Shown here piece by piece: positions 9,174 to 16,907 of a stretch of DNA of 64,000 nucleotides. Both the position numbers and the translations under genes were made by a program. Under the pieces are notes generated by a model. That model had not been told where the DNA came from, did no database searches, and saw only the letters and a program-made list of their open reading frames with translations. The stretch spans positions 1,400,501-1,464,500 of the forward strand of contig NZ_CP016020.1 of assembly GCF_001889165.1 (NCBI RefSeq), written 5' to 3'. The DNA is from Bacillus weihaiensis. Lineage in GTDB: Bacteria > Bacillota > Bacilli > Bacillales > Bacillaceae. Numbering within the stretch: position 1 is the stretch's first letter; each line of letters opens with the position of its first letter.

Positions 9174-10109
9174 TTAAGATGCTCTTTCTGTTTCTTTTTC
9201 CATTCTCAACAGTTCATTAAAGCTAGCAATTGCCACTTCAACCTGATCATTTGCAGGTTCTTTTGTTGTCAGTAACTGAAGCCATAAGCCAGGATAACCT
9301 AAAAACTTTAGAACTGGTATTTCCCTCACTTTATTTGTGAGTTGAAGGACTTCAAATGAAATACCTAAAACGACAGGTATTAATGCAAGTCGATTCACAA
9401 TTCTAACCCACAATGGATCCAAAGGAACAAGGGTGTACACAAACACTCCAACAAAGACTGTAAATAGGATGAAGCTGCTACCACATCTGTAATGAAGACG
9501 AGAGCTACGCTGGACATTTTCTACTGTAAGGGGCAAATTACTCTCATATGCATTTATTACCTTATGTTCAGCACCGTGATATTGAAATACACGTTTAATT
9601 AATGGTGTAAATGATATGGCATAAATATAAATTAGTAGGAACAGTAATTTGAAAACACCTTCTAACAGGATTTGCCCAAACTCAGATGGTACAATAGGTC
9701 GCAAAAATTGTGCTAAGAAGACTGGGACGAGTGTGAAAATAACCTTTCCAAAGAAAAATGAAATGATTCCCACTGCTGCAATACCGAGCCACATTGTCAG
9801 TTTTGAATCCTTTTTTTGTTTTTCTTCTATCATTTTCATGTCATCTTCGGGATCGACTTCATAGCGCTCGGTAGCAAAATTAAGATGTTTTGACCCATTG
9901 GCGCTTGCTTCTAAAATGGCAACAATTCCTCTTAAGAATGGAATTTTTTTTAGCTTTGATAAAACATTTTGCTGTTTTCTTGGTACGTGAAAATAATCAA
10001 TTGATTGATCATTTCTTCTAATCGCTGTTACATAGTGATGTTTACCACTAAACATGACACCTTCAATAACAGCTTGCCCACCATATGCAGGCTTGTTTGG
10101 GTTTGACAT
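9174..10109 (-). CDS. yqhQ: DUF1385 membrane protein YqhQ
   Basis: Conserved multi-pass membrane protein of unknown mechanism. It begins with the family signature YGGQAVIEGVMF (residues 9-20). Membrane helices lie around 105-130, 145-170 and 215-265. The conserved YHGAEHKVINAYE stretch near 178 and an RCGSSF motif near 210 identify DUF1385. 311 residues is typical. It heads the minus-strand yqhQ-yqhP unit and diverges from yqhR. Confidence 0.9.
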   Translation of the reverse strand: MSNPNKPAYGGQAVIEGVMFSGKHHYVTAIRRNDQSIDYFHVPRKQQNVLSKLKKIPFLRGIVAILEASANGSKHLNFATERYEVDPEDDMKMIEEKQKKDSKLTMWLGIAAVGIISFFFGKVIFTLVPVFLAQFLRPIVPSEFGQILLEGVFKLLFLLIYIYAISFTPLIKRVFQYHGAEHKVINAYESNLPLTVENVQRSSRLHYRCGSSFILFTVFVGVFVYTLVPLDPLWVRIVNRLALIPVVLGISFEVLQLTNKVREIPVLKFLGYPGLWLQLLTTKEPANDQVEVAIASFNELLRMEKETERAS

Positions 10110-10430
10110 GTAATACCAACCTACCTATCTATTCAAATTCTTAATGAAATATAACAACTAGTTAAACACAACTTTAGTAATGATCCTACTACTATAATAC
10201 AGAAAATAGTATAAAACCTCTAGAGCAATGTTTTTAAAGTTGAGAATATAAAGACCAATTTCCTTATGAATATGAAAGGGTACTACTTTTAAGTGGTTGG
10301 TAAACATTTCTTATTACTATTATACCCATGGTTTTTATTACTAGACATTTTATTTTAAAACTTGTGAAAAACCTCATTTAAGACATGCTCAAAGGAAAAA
10401 TGGACATAGTAATAAATGGAGGTGTTACAG
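10110..10430. other. Divergent promoter region between yqhQ and yqhR
   Basis: AT-rich 320 bp with no gene. It should contain promoters for both directions. I could not assign one with confidence and saw no strong repeat or hairpin. Confidence 0.5.
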
Positions 10431-10961
10431 ATGTCGGATAAAGAAAAACAAAATCACGAAGGTAAATCGGAAGACTCACCAAGACTGGAACAAAATAAAA
10501 AAGAAGAACCTGTTTCTGCGATGGGGAAGGCGATTTCTATAGGGTTTATAGGAGGCTTATTTTGGAGCTCATTAGCCTATTTGGCGTATATCTTAAATTT
10601 CACTGAAGTCGGTCCAAATCTCATTCTTCAACCATTTGCTTTAGGTGACTGGAAAGAAGGTGTGTTAGGTCAAGTAATAAGTATAGTCTTAATTGGAATT
10701 GTTTCGATTGGGGTTGCCCTAACGTATTATGCAATCTTAAAAAAATTTAACTCCATGTTGATTGGGATCGGATTCGGTATTGCTCTTTGGTCACTTGTCT
10801 TCTTGTTGCTACAACCTATATTTCCGACTTTAAGTACAGTGTATGAACTATCAAGAGGCACAATAGTTACAACGATTTGTTTCTATATTTTATATGGAGT
10901 GTTTGTTGGATATTCCATTTCTTTCGATTATAACGAATTTCAAACAAGTCCTAAATCGTAA
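10431..10961 (+). CDS. yqhR: YqhR-family membrane protein
   Basis: 176-residue predicted membrane protein of unknown function. A hydrophilic charged N-terminus (residues 1-30) is followed by four hydrophobic segments near 35-60, 80-100, 110-130 and 140-165. ATG 10431 is chosen because GGAGGTG lies 8 nt upstream; an in-frame ATG at 10416 overlaps that site. It ends with a good terminator. Position between yqhQ and aroQ matches B. subtilis yqhR. Confidence 0.8.
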   Translation: MSDKEKQNHEGKSEDSPRLEQNKKEEPVSAMGKAISIGFIGGLFWSSLAYLAYILNFTEVGPNLILQPFALGDWKEGVLGQVISIVLIGIVSIGVALTYYAILKKFNSMLIGIGFGIALWSLVFLLLQPIFPTLSTVYELSRGTIVTTICFYILYGVFVGYSISFDYNEFQTSPKS

Positions 10962-11000
10962 GTAGAGGGAATAGTTAGTGAAAATTAACGGTTATATGAT

Positions 11001-11031
11001 AGAATGTTCATATGATGAACATTCTTTTTAA
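11001..11031 (+). terminator. Intrinsic terminator after yqhR
   Basis: AGAATGTTCA / TGAACATTCT perfect 10-bp stem around TATGA, then TTTTAATT. Confidence 0.75.
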
Positions 11032-11109
11032 TTGTATTATGTATGAGTGAAACCTAGTTATTCTGCTACAAATAACAACTTTTTATTAGATGGGGATTGA
11101 GGTGAAAGT

Positions 11110-11547
11110 GTGAGGATTTTAGTGTTGAATGGCCCAAACTTAAATCGACTTGGTGTACGTGAACCAGGTGTTTATGGTTCTGAGACCCTAGTAGATTTAG
11201 AAACGAGACTTTTAACTCGTGGAGAACATGAAGGCATAGAAGTTACTTGCTTTCAATCAAATCATGAAGGAGATCTTATTGATGCCATTCATGAAGCAGA
11301 TGGACAATATAATGGGATTATTATTAATCCTGGCGCTTTTACTCATTATAGCTATGCCATTCGTGATGCAATCGCAAGTGTGTCTATCCCTACGATTGAA
11401 GTACATATTTCAAATGTTCATGCAAGAGAAGATTTCCGTCATACTTCGGTTACAGCTGGAGTTACAGCAGGGCAAATTGTCGGTTTAGGCATTCAAGGGT
11501 ATGAACTAGCAATGCTTGCCTTAAAGAATTTAAAAAGGGGGAAATAA
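11110..11547 (+). CDS. aroQ: Type II 3-dehydroquinate dehydratase
   Basis: Converts 3-dehydroquinate to 3-dehydroshikimate in the shikimate pathway, as a soluble dodecameric enzyme. Family motifs are clear: NGPNLNRLG at residues 7-15, catalytic Tyr22, NPGAFTHYS near 75-83, and EVHISNVHAREDFRHTS near 97-113 with the catalytic His. 145 residues is standard. The GTG start follows GAGGTGA. It is one base from papA and surely co-transcribed with it. Confidence 0.96.
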   Translation: MRILVLNGPNLNRLGVREPGVYGSETLVDLETRLLTRGEHEGIEVTCFQSNHEGDLIDAIHEADGQYNGIIINPGAFTHYSYAIRDAIASVSIPTIEVHISNVHAREDFRHTSVTAGVTAGQIVGLGIQGYELAMLALKNLKRGK

Positions 11548-11548
11548 A

Positions 11549-12610
11549 ATGAAATTAGATAAAATGAGAGAACGATTTAAAGAGCTTTCAATCGATGGAA
11601 TGTTGATTACGAGTAACTATAACAGACGTTATTTGACAGGATTTTCAGGTACGTCTGGGGTTGCTGTCATATCGGAAGATCAAGCTGTTTTTATTACTGA
11701 CTTTAGGTATACAGAACAGGCTGCAAAAGAAGTGGATGGATTTGAGATTGTTCAACATACAGGCTCAATTGTAGATGAAGTAGTGAAAGCTACAGAAAAA
11801 ATGGGAATTAGAAAGTTAGGATTTGAACAAGACCAAATAACTTACCAATCTTATTCTACTTACAATCAAAACCTAGGACATCTAGAATTTGTTCCAGTAT
11901 CTGGTGCAGTAGAAAAGTTACGCTTGATTAAGTCATCGGCAGAGATTAAGATATTAAAGGAAGCTACAGAAATAGCAGATGCAGCATTTAAACACATTCT
12001 TACATATATTAAGCCAGGAATAAAAGAAATCGACGTTTCAAATGAGTTAGAATTTTTCATGAGAAAAAACGGTGCCGTTTCATCTTCTTTTGATATTATT
12101 GTCGCTTCGGGCTACCGCTCAGCTCTGCCTCACGGGGTAGCAAGTGAAAAAGAAATTGAAAAAGGCGATTTTGTAACATTAGATTTTGGTGCATACTATA
12201 AAGGCTATTGTTCAGATATTACAAGAACGATTGCTGTGGGTGAACCTAGTGATGAATTAAAGAAAATTTATTCTACTGTGTTAGAAGCACAGCTTCGTGG
12301 TATGAATGGTATTAAACCTGGAATGACTGGAAAAGAAGCAGATGCCCTTACACGTGATTATATAACAGAACAAGGGTATGGAGAATATTTTGGACATTCT
12401 ACTGGGCATGGACTTGGAATGGAAGTACATGAAGGACCAGCACTTTCGTTAAAATCTGATACCATTTTACAGCCAGGAATGGTTGTAACAGTAGAGCCAG
12501 GTGTTTATGTTGCAGGCTTAGGTGGAGTAAGAATTGAAGATGATACTGTTATTACTGAAACAGGGAATGAATCATTATCACATTCACCTAAAGACTTAAT
12601 AATTTTATAA
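11549..12610 (+). CDS. papA: M24-family Xaa-Pro aminopeptidase (YqhT/PapA)
   Basis: Cytoplasmic metallopeptidase that removes N-terminal residues preceding proline. An N-terminal creatinase-like domain covers about residues 1-125 and the pita-bread catalytic domain the rest. Metal-ligand motifs are visible: LDFGAYYKGYCSDITRT (two Asp), GHSTGHGLGMEVHEGP (His), VTVEPGVY (Glu) and RIEDD (Glu). 353 residues is typical. It lies between aroQ and efp; cleavage of Xaa-Pro peptides has a loose logical link to EF-P and polyproline translation, but that link is inference. Confidence 0.93.
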   Translation: MKLDKMRERFKELSIDGMLITSNYNRRYLTGFSGTSGVAVISEDQAVFITDFRYTEQAAKEVDGFEIVQHTGSIVDEVVKATEKMGIRKLGFEQDQITYQSYSTYNQNLGHLEFVPVSGAVEKLRLIKSSAEIKILKEATEIADAAFKHILTYIKPGIKEIDVSNELEFFMRKNGAVSSSFDIIVASGYRSALPHGVASEKEIEKGDFVTLDFGAYYKGYCSDITRTIAVGEPSDELKKIYSTVLEAQLRGMNGIKPGMTGKEADALTRDYITEQGYGEYFGHSTGHGLGMEVHEGPALSLKSDTILQPGMVVTVEPGVYVAGLGGVRIEDDTVITETGNESLSHSPKDLIIL

Positions 12611-12792
12611 AAGATTGTTGTTTCGAGCATAAAAGTATGCGGAGTTACTAGTAGAGTTAAAGCTCAATCTTTCTACTTTAGTAAAATAGTGCTCCATCTA
12701 CTCTTTGTTCGTTAACAAAGAATCTTACTGAGTAACCTATCTATAAGAAAGATCTGTTCTTTACTATACATAAAGAATAAATCATACAACTC

Positions 12793-12820
12793 CATACTTT
12801 TAAGGGTACCTTAAAGTATG
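12793..12820 (+). promoter_or_regulatory. Inverted repeat in the efp leader
   Basis: CATACTTTTAAGG and CCTTAAAGTATG form an imperfect inverted repeat with a 3-bp centre and one bulged T. It ends about 10 nt before the efp ribosome-binding site, so it could be an operator or an mRNA hairpin. No T-run follows. Confidence 0.4.
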
Positions 12821-12843
12821 CTATATTTTAGGAGGATTTTTTG

Positions 12844-13401
12844 ATGATTTCAGTAAATGATTTTCGTACAGGTTTAACAATTGAAGTAGATAATGGGATT
12901 TGGCGTGTAATGGACTTCCAACATGTCAAGCCAGGTAAAGGAGCAGCTTTTGTACGTTCGAAACTTCGTAATTTACGTACAGGTGCAGTTCAAGAGAAAA
13001 CGTTCCGTGCTGGTGAAAAAGTAGCTAAGGCTCAAATCGAGACACGTAGAATGCAATATCTATATGCAAATGGAGATCAGCATGCATTTATGGATACGGA
13101 AACGTACGATCAAATTGAATTAAATTCAACTCAGATTGAATATGAATTAAAGTTTTTAAGAGAGAACATGGAAGTTCAAATCATGATGTTTGGTACCGAA
13201 ACACTAGGGGTTGAATTACCAAATACAGTTGAACTAGAAGTAACTGAAACAGAACCAGGAATTAAAGGTGACACAGCTTCAGGTGGTTCTAAACCAGCTA
13301 CACTGGAAACTGGCCTAACAGTTCAAGTTCCTTTCTTCATTAACCAAGGAGATCGCCTAATCATTAACACAACTGAAGCTAGTTATGTTTCACGTGCGTA
13401 A
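12844..13401 (+). CDS. efp: Translation elongation factor P
   Basis: Binds stalled ribosomes at the E site and helps peptide-bond formation at polyproline stretches. The three-domain EF-P layout is intact. The loop [10 protein letters not shown] carries Lys32, the residue modified in Bacillus EF-P. C-terminal signature [17 protein letters not shown] is present. ATG 12844 is chosen, with AGGAGG about 9 nt upstream; a TTG directly before it is a less likely start. It gives 185 residues, the usual length. Confidence 0.97.
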   Translation: MISVNDFRTGLTIEVDNGIWRVMDFQHVKPGKGAAFVRSKLRNLRTGAVQEKTFRAGEKVAKAQIETRRMQYLYANGDQHAFMDTETYDQIELNSTQIEYELKFLRENMEVQIMMFGTETLGVELPNTVELEVTETEPGIKGDTASGGSKPATLETGLTVQVPFFINQGDRLIINTTEASYVSRA

Positions 13402-13404
13402 GAA

Positions 13405-13461
13405 GAAAGAGGGTGACTCAAAAGGTTGTTAAATAACGACCTTTTGAGCACCCTTTCTTTA
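13405..13461 (+). terminator. Intrinsic terminator of efp
   Basis: Long stem: AAAGAGGGTGACTCAAAAGG pairs with CCTTTTGAGCACCCTTTCTT around an AT loop. It begins just after the efp stop. The arms resemble the hairpin at 14132-14187. Confidence 0.8.
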
Positions 13462-13483
13462 TCTTTCGTGTAGAAACAAATAA

Positions 13484-13947
13484 TTAGGCTTTTTTAATGA
13501 AAAAAGAGGGATTCTTTCCCCTTATTGTTTTCTGCATTTTTTTACAGTTATGTGTAACGCAAAGAAGCCCCCATTCAATCGTATTTTTTTGGAGGCCACG
13601 CATTGAAAAGCGTCTGAACTGCTGATTATGTTTTATTTGTCCAAATACACTTTCTACATCACATGTTCGTTGGCTATATAATTTTCGTCCTTCTTCACTG
13701 TGAAGACGTTCACGAATCTTTTTTCGTATTTTTCTGTCGCTTTTCTCCAAACAAATGTATATTGATTTGCATTTGCTTCTATCTTAGTCCCATCAACAAA
13801 ATAGTGCTCCAGCTTTACCAATCCTTTTTCACGTAGTAACTCTACAATTGAAAAGAAGACTTGATAGATAATGTCTTTCATACGATCAGATCGAAACCGA
13901 TTGATCGTTCGAAAATCAGGAGTTTGACTACCCGATTTTATTGTTGT
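13484..13947 (-). pseudogene. IS1182-family transposase remnant with internal deletion
   Basis: Reading on the minus strand from about 13947 gives SGSQTPDFRTINRFRSDRM, then a REKGLVKLEHYFVDGTKIEANAN segment ending WRKATEKYEKR. Close to 13740-13755 the frame changes and continues as KIRERLHSEEGRKLYSQRT, VESVFGQIKHNQ and RRFSMRGL, which is the C-terminal end of IS1182-type transposases. Normal family members are roughly three times longer, so the N-terminus and the middle (including much of the catalytic core) are missing. It cannot encode an active enzyme. I did not find intact terminal inverted repeats. Confidence 0.85.
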
Positions 13948-14011
13948 TTAATTATTCTTTAAAAGAGACTGTATTCGTAGGGGTTTTGCTTTTATGAATA
14001 CAATTTTAGAT

Positions 14012-14094
14012 CGATAGTGGAATGGAGCGTAAGACACTTGACTCCTGCGGGAATTGAGGAAAGCAACTGACTGGAGCGCAATGGAACGTCCCGG
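14012..14094. repeat. Fragment of a GACTCCTGCGGGAA-type dispersed repeat
   Basis: Contains TGGAATGGAGCG, CTTGACTCCTGCGGGAATTG and TGGAGCGCAATGGAACGTCC. Similar GC-richer elements are, from memory, scattered in many Bacillaceae genomes. This copy seems to lack the central part. Function unknown. Confidence 0.5.
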
Positions 14095-14131
14095 TTTTTA
14101 CGTTAACTGAATTAAAAAGATAAAAGTATGA

Positions 14132-14187
14132 AAAGAGGCTAACCCAAGGTCTAAAATCTAGACTTTTGGGTCAGCCTCTTTTTTTAT
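14132..14187 (+). terminator. Orphan terminator hairpin beside the transposase remnant
   Basis: AAGAGGCTAACCCAAGGTCTA pairs with TAGACTTTTGGGTCAGCCTC, then TTTTTTT. No gene ends directly before it. The arms are of the same sequence type as the efp terminator 730 bp upstream. Confidence 0.65.
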
Positions 14188-14434
14188 TTAAAGCTTTAAA
14201 GCACCACTACTACTAAAATCCTCCTTAGCATATCCTTAATGGTGAGAAAAAATAGTTCATTTTCCGATGGGAAATCATACCGCCTCGTAAATAAAAAGTA
14301 TTGAAATATTTTATCCCCATGTCTTCTCACTTTTTTTAGAATTCACTTATTTATTTCATGATCCAAATCGTTTTTTTGTCTATTTTTCTCATCCTTTGCA
14401 TAAGGTGTAGAAAGTATGAAAGAGGTGGACAAAC

Positions 14435-14716
14435 ATGAAACGATTCTTTTCACATATCGATTCTACTGTATTAACAATGGCAGGTTTAAGAATTTTATCT
14501 GCTTCTATTGAACTGACGGCAGCCATTCTCATGTTAGTGTTAAATGATGTGAAAAAGGCGGTCACAATTAATTCTCTTTTAGCCATTGTCGGTCCGGTCA
14601 TTTTTATTATTACGATGACAATAGGTATCTTTCACATAGCCGATCAACTTTCCTACGCAAAGTTACTTTTTATAGGACTTGGAGTGTTTTTTATTTTATT
14701 TGGTATTTACAAGTAA
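14435..14716 (+). CDS. yqhV: YqhV-family (DUF2619) membrane protein
   Basis: 93-residue predicted membrane protein with three hydrophobic helices (about 14-38, 47-66 and 74-92). Function unknown. It sits directly before the spoIIIA operon, as yqhV does in B. subtilis. The ATG has GAGGTGG 8 nt upstream. Confidence 0.85.
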   Translation: MKRFFSHIDSTVLTMAGLRILSASIELTAAILMLVLNDVKKAVTINSLLAIVGPVIFIITMTIGIFHIADQLSYAKLLFIGLGVFFILFGIYK

Positions 14717-14747
14717 CAGAGTGAATCAACCTAAAATGACAAACAAG

Positions 14748-14777
14748 TCATGAAGGTGGTCAAGCATGCATACATAT
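14748..14777 (+). promoter_or_regulatory. Possible sigma-E promoter of the spoIIIA operon
   Basis: CATACATAT at about 14769-14777 resembles a sigma-E -10 element, with GTCATGA about 15 bp upstream as a candidate -35. The position about 35 bp before spoIIIAA suits the known mother-cell (sigma-E) control of this operon. The -35 match is weak. Confidence 0.4.
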
Positions 14778-14809
14778 AAGTAACGTCTAAGTTAATAGGA
14801 GGCTACACA

Positions 14810-15733
14810 ATGAGAGAATTGGTAGCAATGCTTCCGGACGCTATAGGTAAAGAAGTCATGAACATGCATCCGACTAGTTTAGCTAGAGTCGAAGAAATAA
14901 GAATTAGAGTGATGAAAAGAGTGGAAGTTCTTGTTGGAGGGACGCCTGTTTTCCTTCCATATTACACCACTTTAGAAGATTCAATTAATCTTTTGAATGA
15001 ACTTAGTCATTACTCAATTTACGCTATTGAAGATGAATTGAAAAAGGGTTATATCACGGTCCAAGGAGGTCATCGTGTAGGGCTTTCAGGAAGAGTGATA
15101 ACAGAAAATGGACGAGTTAAAGCAATTCGTGATGTTACATCCTTTAATATACGGATTGCTAAAGAAAAAGTGGGAATAGCCGAAAAGTATGTCTCATTTG
15201 TACATGACAGAAAATGGTTGAATACACTCATAATAGGCCCACCTCAAACGGGTAAAACAACATTACTCAGAGATTTCGCAAGGATCATTAGCACTGGAAG
15301 CTCTGAGATTAAGTCTAATAAGGTTGGTATTGTAGATGAACGCTCCGAAATAGCTGGTTCTGTAAAAGGTGTGCCACAGCATGAGCTTGGAGACAGGGTA
15401 GACGTGTTGGATTCTTGTCCAAAAGCAGAAGGTATGATGATGATGATCCGTTCAATGAGTCCAGATGTATTAATCGTGGATGAGATTGGAACACAAGAGG
15501 ATGCAGAGGCTGTATTAGAAGCATTACATGCAGGAGTTCAGTTATTTGTGACAGTACACGGATACCAACTCGGTGACCTTTTAAATCGTCCAAGTCTCAA
15601 AGAACTTATAGAATCCAATGTATTTGACAGGTATATTGTTTTATCTAGGAAAGATGGTCCAGGTACTATTCAACAAATTCAAAATCAAAGAGGAGAACAC
15701 TTATTGAATAAAGGAAGTGTTCTAAAATGGTGA
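14810..15733 (+). CDS. spoIIIAA: SpoIIIAA, stage III sporulation ATPase
   Basis: ATPase of the mother-cell side of the SpoIIIA-SpoIIQ feeding channel, related to secretion ATPases. The P-loop GPPQTGKTT lies near residues 144-152, a Walker B-type LIVDEIG near 220, and the VQGGHRVGLSGR motif near 84. 307 residues is normal. Its stop overlaps the spoIIIAB start by 7 bp. First gene of the eight-gene spoIIIA operon. Confidence 0.96.
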   Translation: MRELVAMLPDAIGKEVMNMHPTSLARVEEIRIRVMKRVEVLVGGTPVFLPYYTTLEDSINLLNELSHYSIYAIEDELKKGYITVQGGHRVGLSGRVITENGRVKAIRDVTSFNIRIAKEKVGIAEKYVSFVHDRKWLNTLIIGPPQTGKTTLLRDFARIISTGSSEIKSNKVGIVDERSEIAGSVKGVPQHELGDRVDVLDSCPKAEGMMMMIRSMSPDVLIVDEIGTQEDAEAVLEALHAGVQLFVTVHGYQLGDLLNRPSLKELIESNVFDRYIVLSRKDGPGTIQQIQNQRGEHLLNKGSVLKW

Positions 15734-16242
15734 AGTGGGTAGGTGCCTTTCTTATTATCATTGCAACTTCCTGGGCAGGCTTCGAAGCAGCAAAGCTTTT
15801 AAGTCTTCGAACACGACAACTTCGTCAACTAAAAGTGGCTCTTCAATCATTAGAAGCGGAAATCATGTATGGACATACCTCACTAATAGTAGCTTCACAA
15901 AATATTTCTAAGCAACTTTCGAAGCCTTTATCCTGGTTTTTTGAATTATTCGCAAAGAAATTAGGTAAAGGGCATACAAGTGTTAAGGACGCTTGGGAAG
16001 AAAGTCTTAAAGAAATATGGAGATTTACCGCGTTTAAGCAAGGAGAGTATGAAGTATTAAAGCAGTTCGGAGAAACGTTAGGACAACATGATCGATTGTC
16101 ACAGCAGAAGCATATTAAATTAACACTAACTCATCTAGAGAGAGAAGAAGCAGAAGCTGTAGATCGTCAAAGGCGGTATGAAAGTATGGTGAAAAGCCTT
16201 GGGGTTTTGCTAGGTTTGTTATTAGTGATTTTATTGATGTAG
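15727..16242 (+). CDS. spoIIIAB: SpoIIIAB, stage III sporulation protein
   Basis: Membrane protein of the SpoIIIA complex, similar in layout to type II secretion GspF proteins. An N-terminal membrane helix (residues 4-25), a cytoplasmic helical domain with the RTRQLRQLK and EAEIMYG segments, and a C-terminal helix (about 150-171) are seen. 171 residues is standard. It follows spoIIIAA with a short overlap. Confidence 0.95.
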   Translation: MVKWVGAFLIIIATSWAGFEAAKLLSLRTRQLRQLKVALQSLEAEIMYGHTSLIVASQNISKQLSKPLSWFFELFAKKLGKGHTSVKDAWEESLKEIWRFTAFKQGEYEVLKQFGETLGQHDRLSQQKHIKLTLTHLEREEAEAVDRQRRYESMVKSLGVLLGLLLVILLM

Positions 16243-16264
16243 AAGTGGAAGGGAGTCATCACAG

Positions 16265-16471
16265 GTGGGTGTAGATATTAACACGATTTTTCAAATTGCC
16301 GGGATAGGAATTGTCGTAGCATTCCTTCACACAATATTAGATCAAATGGGAAAAAAAGAATATGCACAATGGGTAACCTTAATAGGTTTTATCTATATCT
16401 TGTTTATGGTGGCATCAATTGTTGATGACTTGTTTAAGAAAATTAAATCTGTCTTTCTTTTCCAAGGGTAA
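16265..16471 (+). CDS. spoIIIAC: SpoIIIAC, stage III sporulation protein
   Basis: 68-residue membrane protein with two helices (about 6-26 and 36-56) and the conserved FLHTILDQMGKKEYAQW stretch. Part of the mother-cell channel platform with SpoIIIAD. GTG start; the site upstream is modest (GGGAGTCATCACAGG). Near-identical to B. subtilis SpoIIIAC. Confidence 0.95.
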   Translation: MGVDINTIFQIAGIGIVVAFLHTILDQMGKKEYAQWVTLIGFIYILFMVASIVDDLFKKIKSVFLFQG

Positions 16472-16485
16472 AGGAGGCGTTCTTT

Positions 16486-16878
16486 ATCGAAATTATCCAA
16501 ATTGTTGGCCTTGGACTAATTGCTACATTTCTTGCTCTAATAATAAAGGAACAAAAACCGACCTTTGCCTTTATGCTTGTTGTTTTTGTAGGATGTGTTA
16601 TCTTTCTTTTCTTAGTTGATCAAGTATACGAAATTATAAGAATGGTAGAAAGAATTGCTCTTAATGCCCATGTGAATCTTATTTATGTAGAAACAATTTT
16701 GAAAATCATCGGGATTGCATATATAGCTGAGTTTGGAGCTCAAATAACCAAGGATGCAGGACAAGGTGCTATTGCATCAAAAATCGAGTTAGGCGGGAAA
16801 ATTCTCATTCTTACGATGGCCATTCCAATCCTTACCGTTATTATTGAAACAGTTTTAGAAATGATACCAGGCACTTAA
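16486..16878 (+). CDS. spoIIIAD: SpoIIIAD, stage III sporulation protein, apparent AUC start
   Basis: Membrane protein partner of SpoIIIAC. The frame reads EIIQIVGLGLIATFLALI from the 5' end, matching the conserved N-terminus of SpoIIIAD, through YVETILKIIGIAYIAEFGAQ to the stop (about 130 residues; B. subtilis 133). No ATG, GTG or TTG occurs in this frame before an internal ATG at 16573, which would remove about 29 conserved residues. The ideal AAAGGAGG at 16470-16477 lies 8 nt before ATC at 16486. I therefore place the start at AUC, with ATT 16492 or 16501 as weaker options. A point change from an ancestral TTG (now TTT at 16483) is a possible origin. Confidence 0.85.
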   Translation: MEIIQIVGLGLIATFLALIIKEQKPTFAFMLVVFVGCVIFLFLVDQVYEIIRMVERIALNAHVNLIYVETILKIIGIAYIAEFGAQITKDAGQGAIASKIELGGKILILTMAIPILTVIIETVLEMIPGT

Positions 16879-16907
16879 GTTGAAGGAAGTATGTTGGGGG
16901 TGTGAGA

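Larger units (their letters stand above)
13402..14434. other. Accessory pocket between efp and yqhV
   Basis: About 1 kb with no intact gene. In order it holds the efp terminator, a deleted IS1182-type transposase fragment, a scrap of GACTCCTGCGGGAA-type repeat and a second, similar terminator hairpin, then about 250 bp of AT-rich DNA before yqhV. This looks like a worn insertion site in an otherwise conserved block. Confidence 0.6.
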
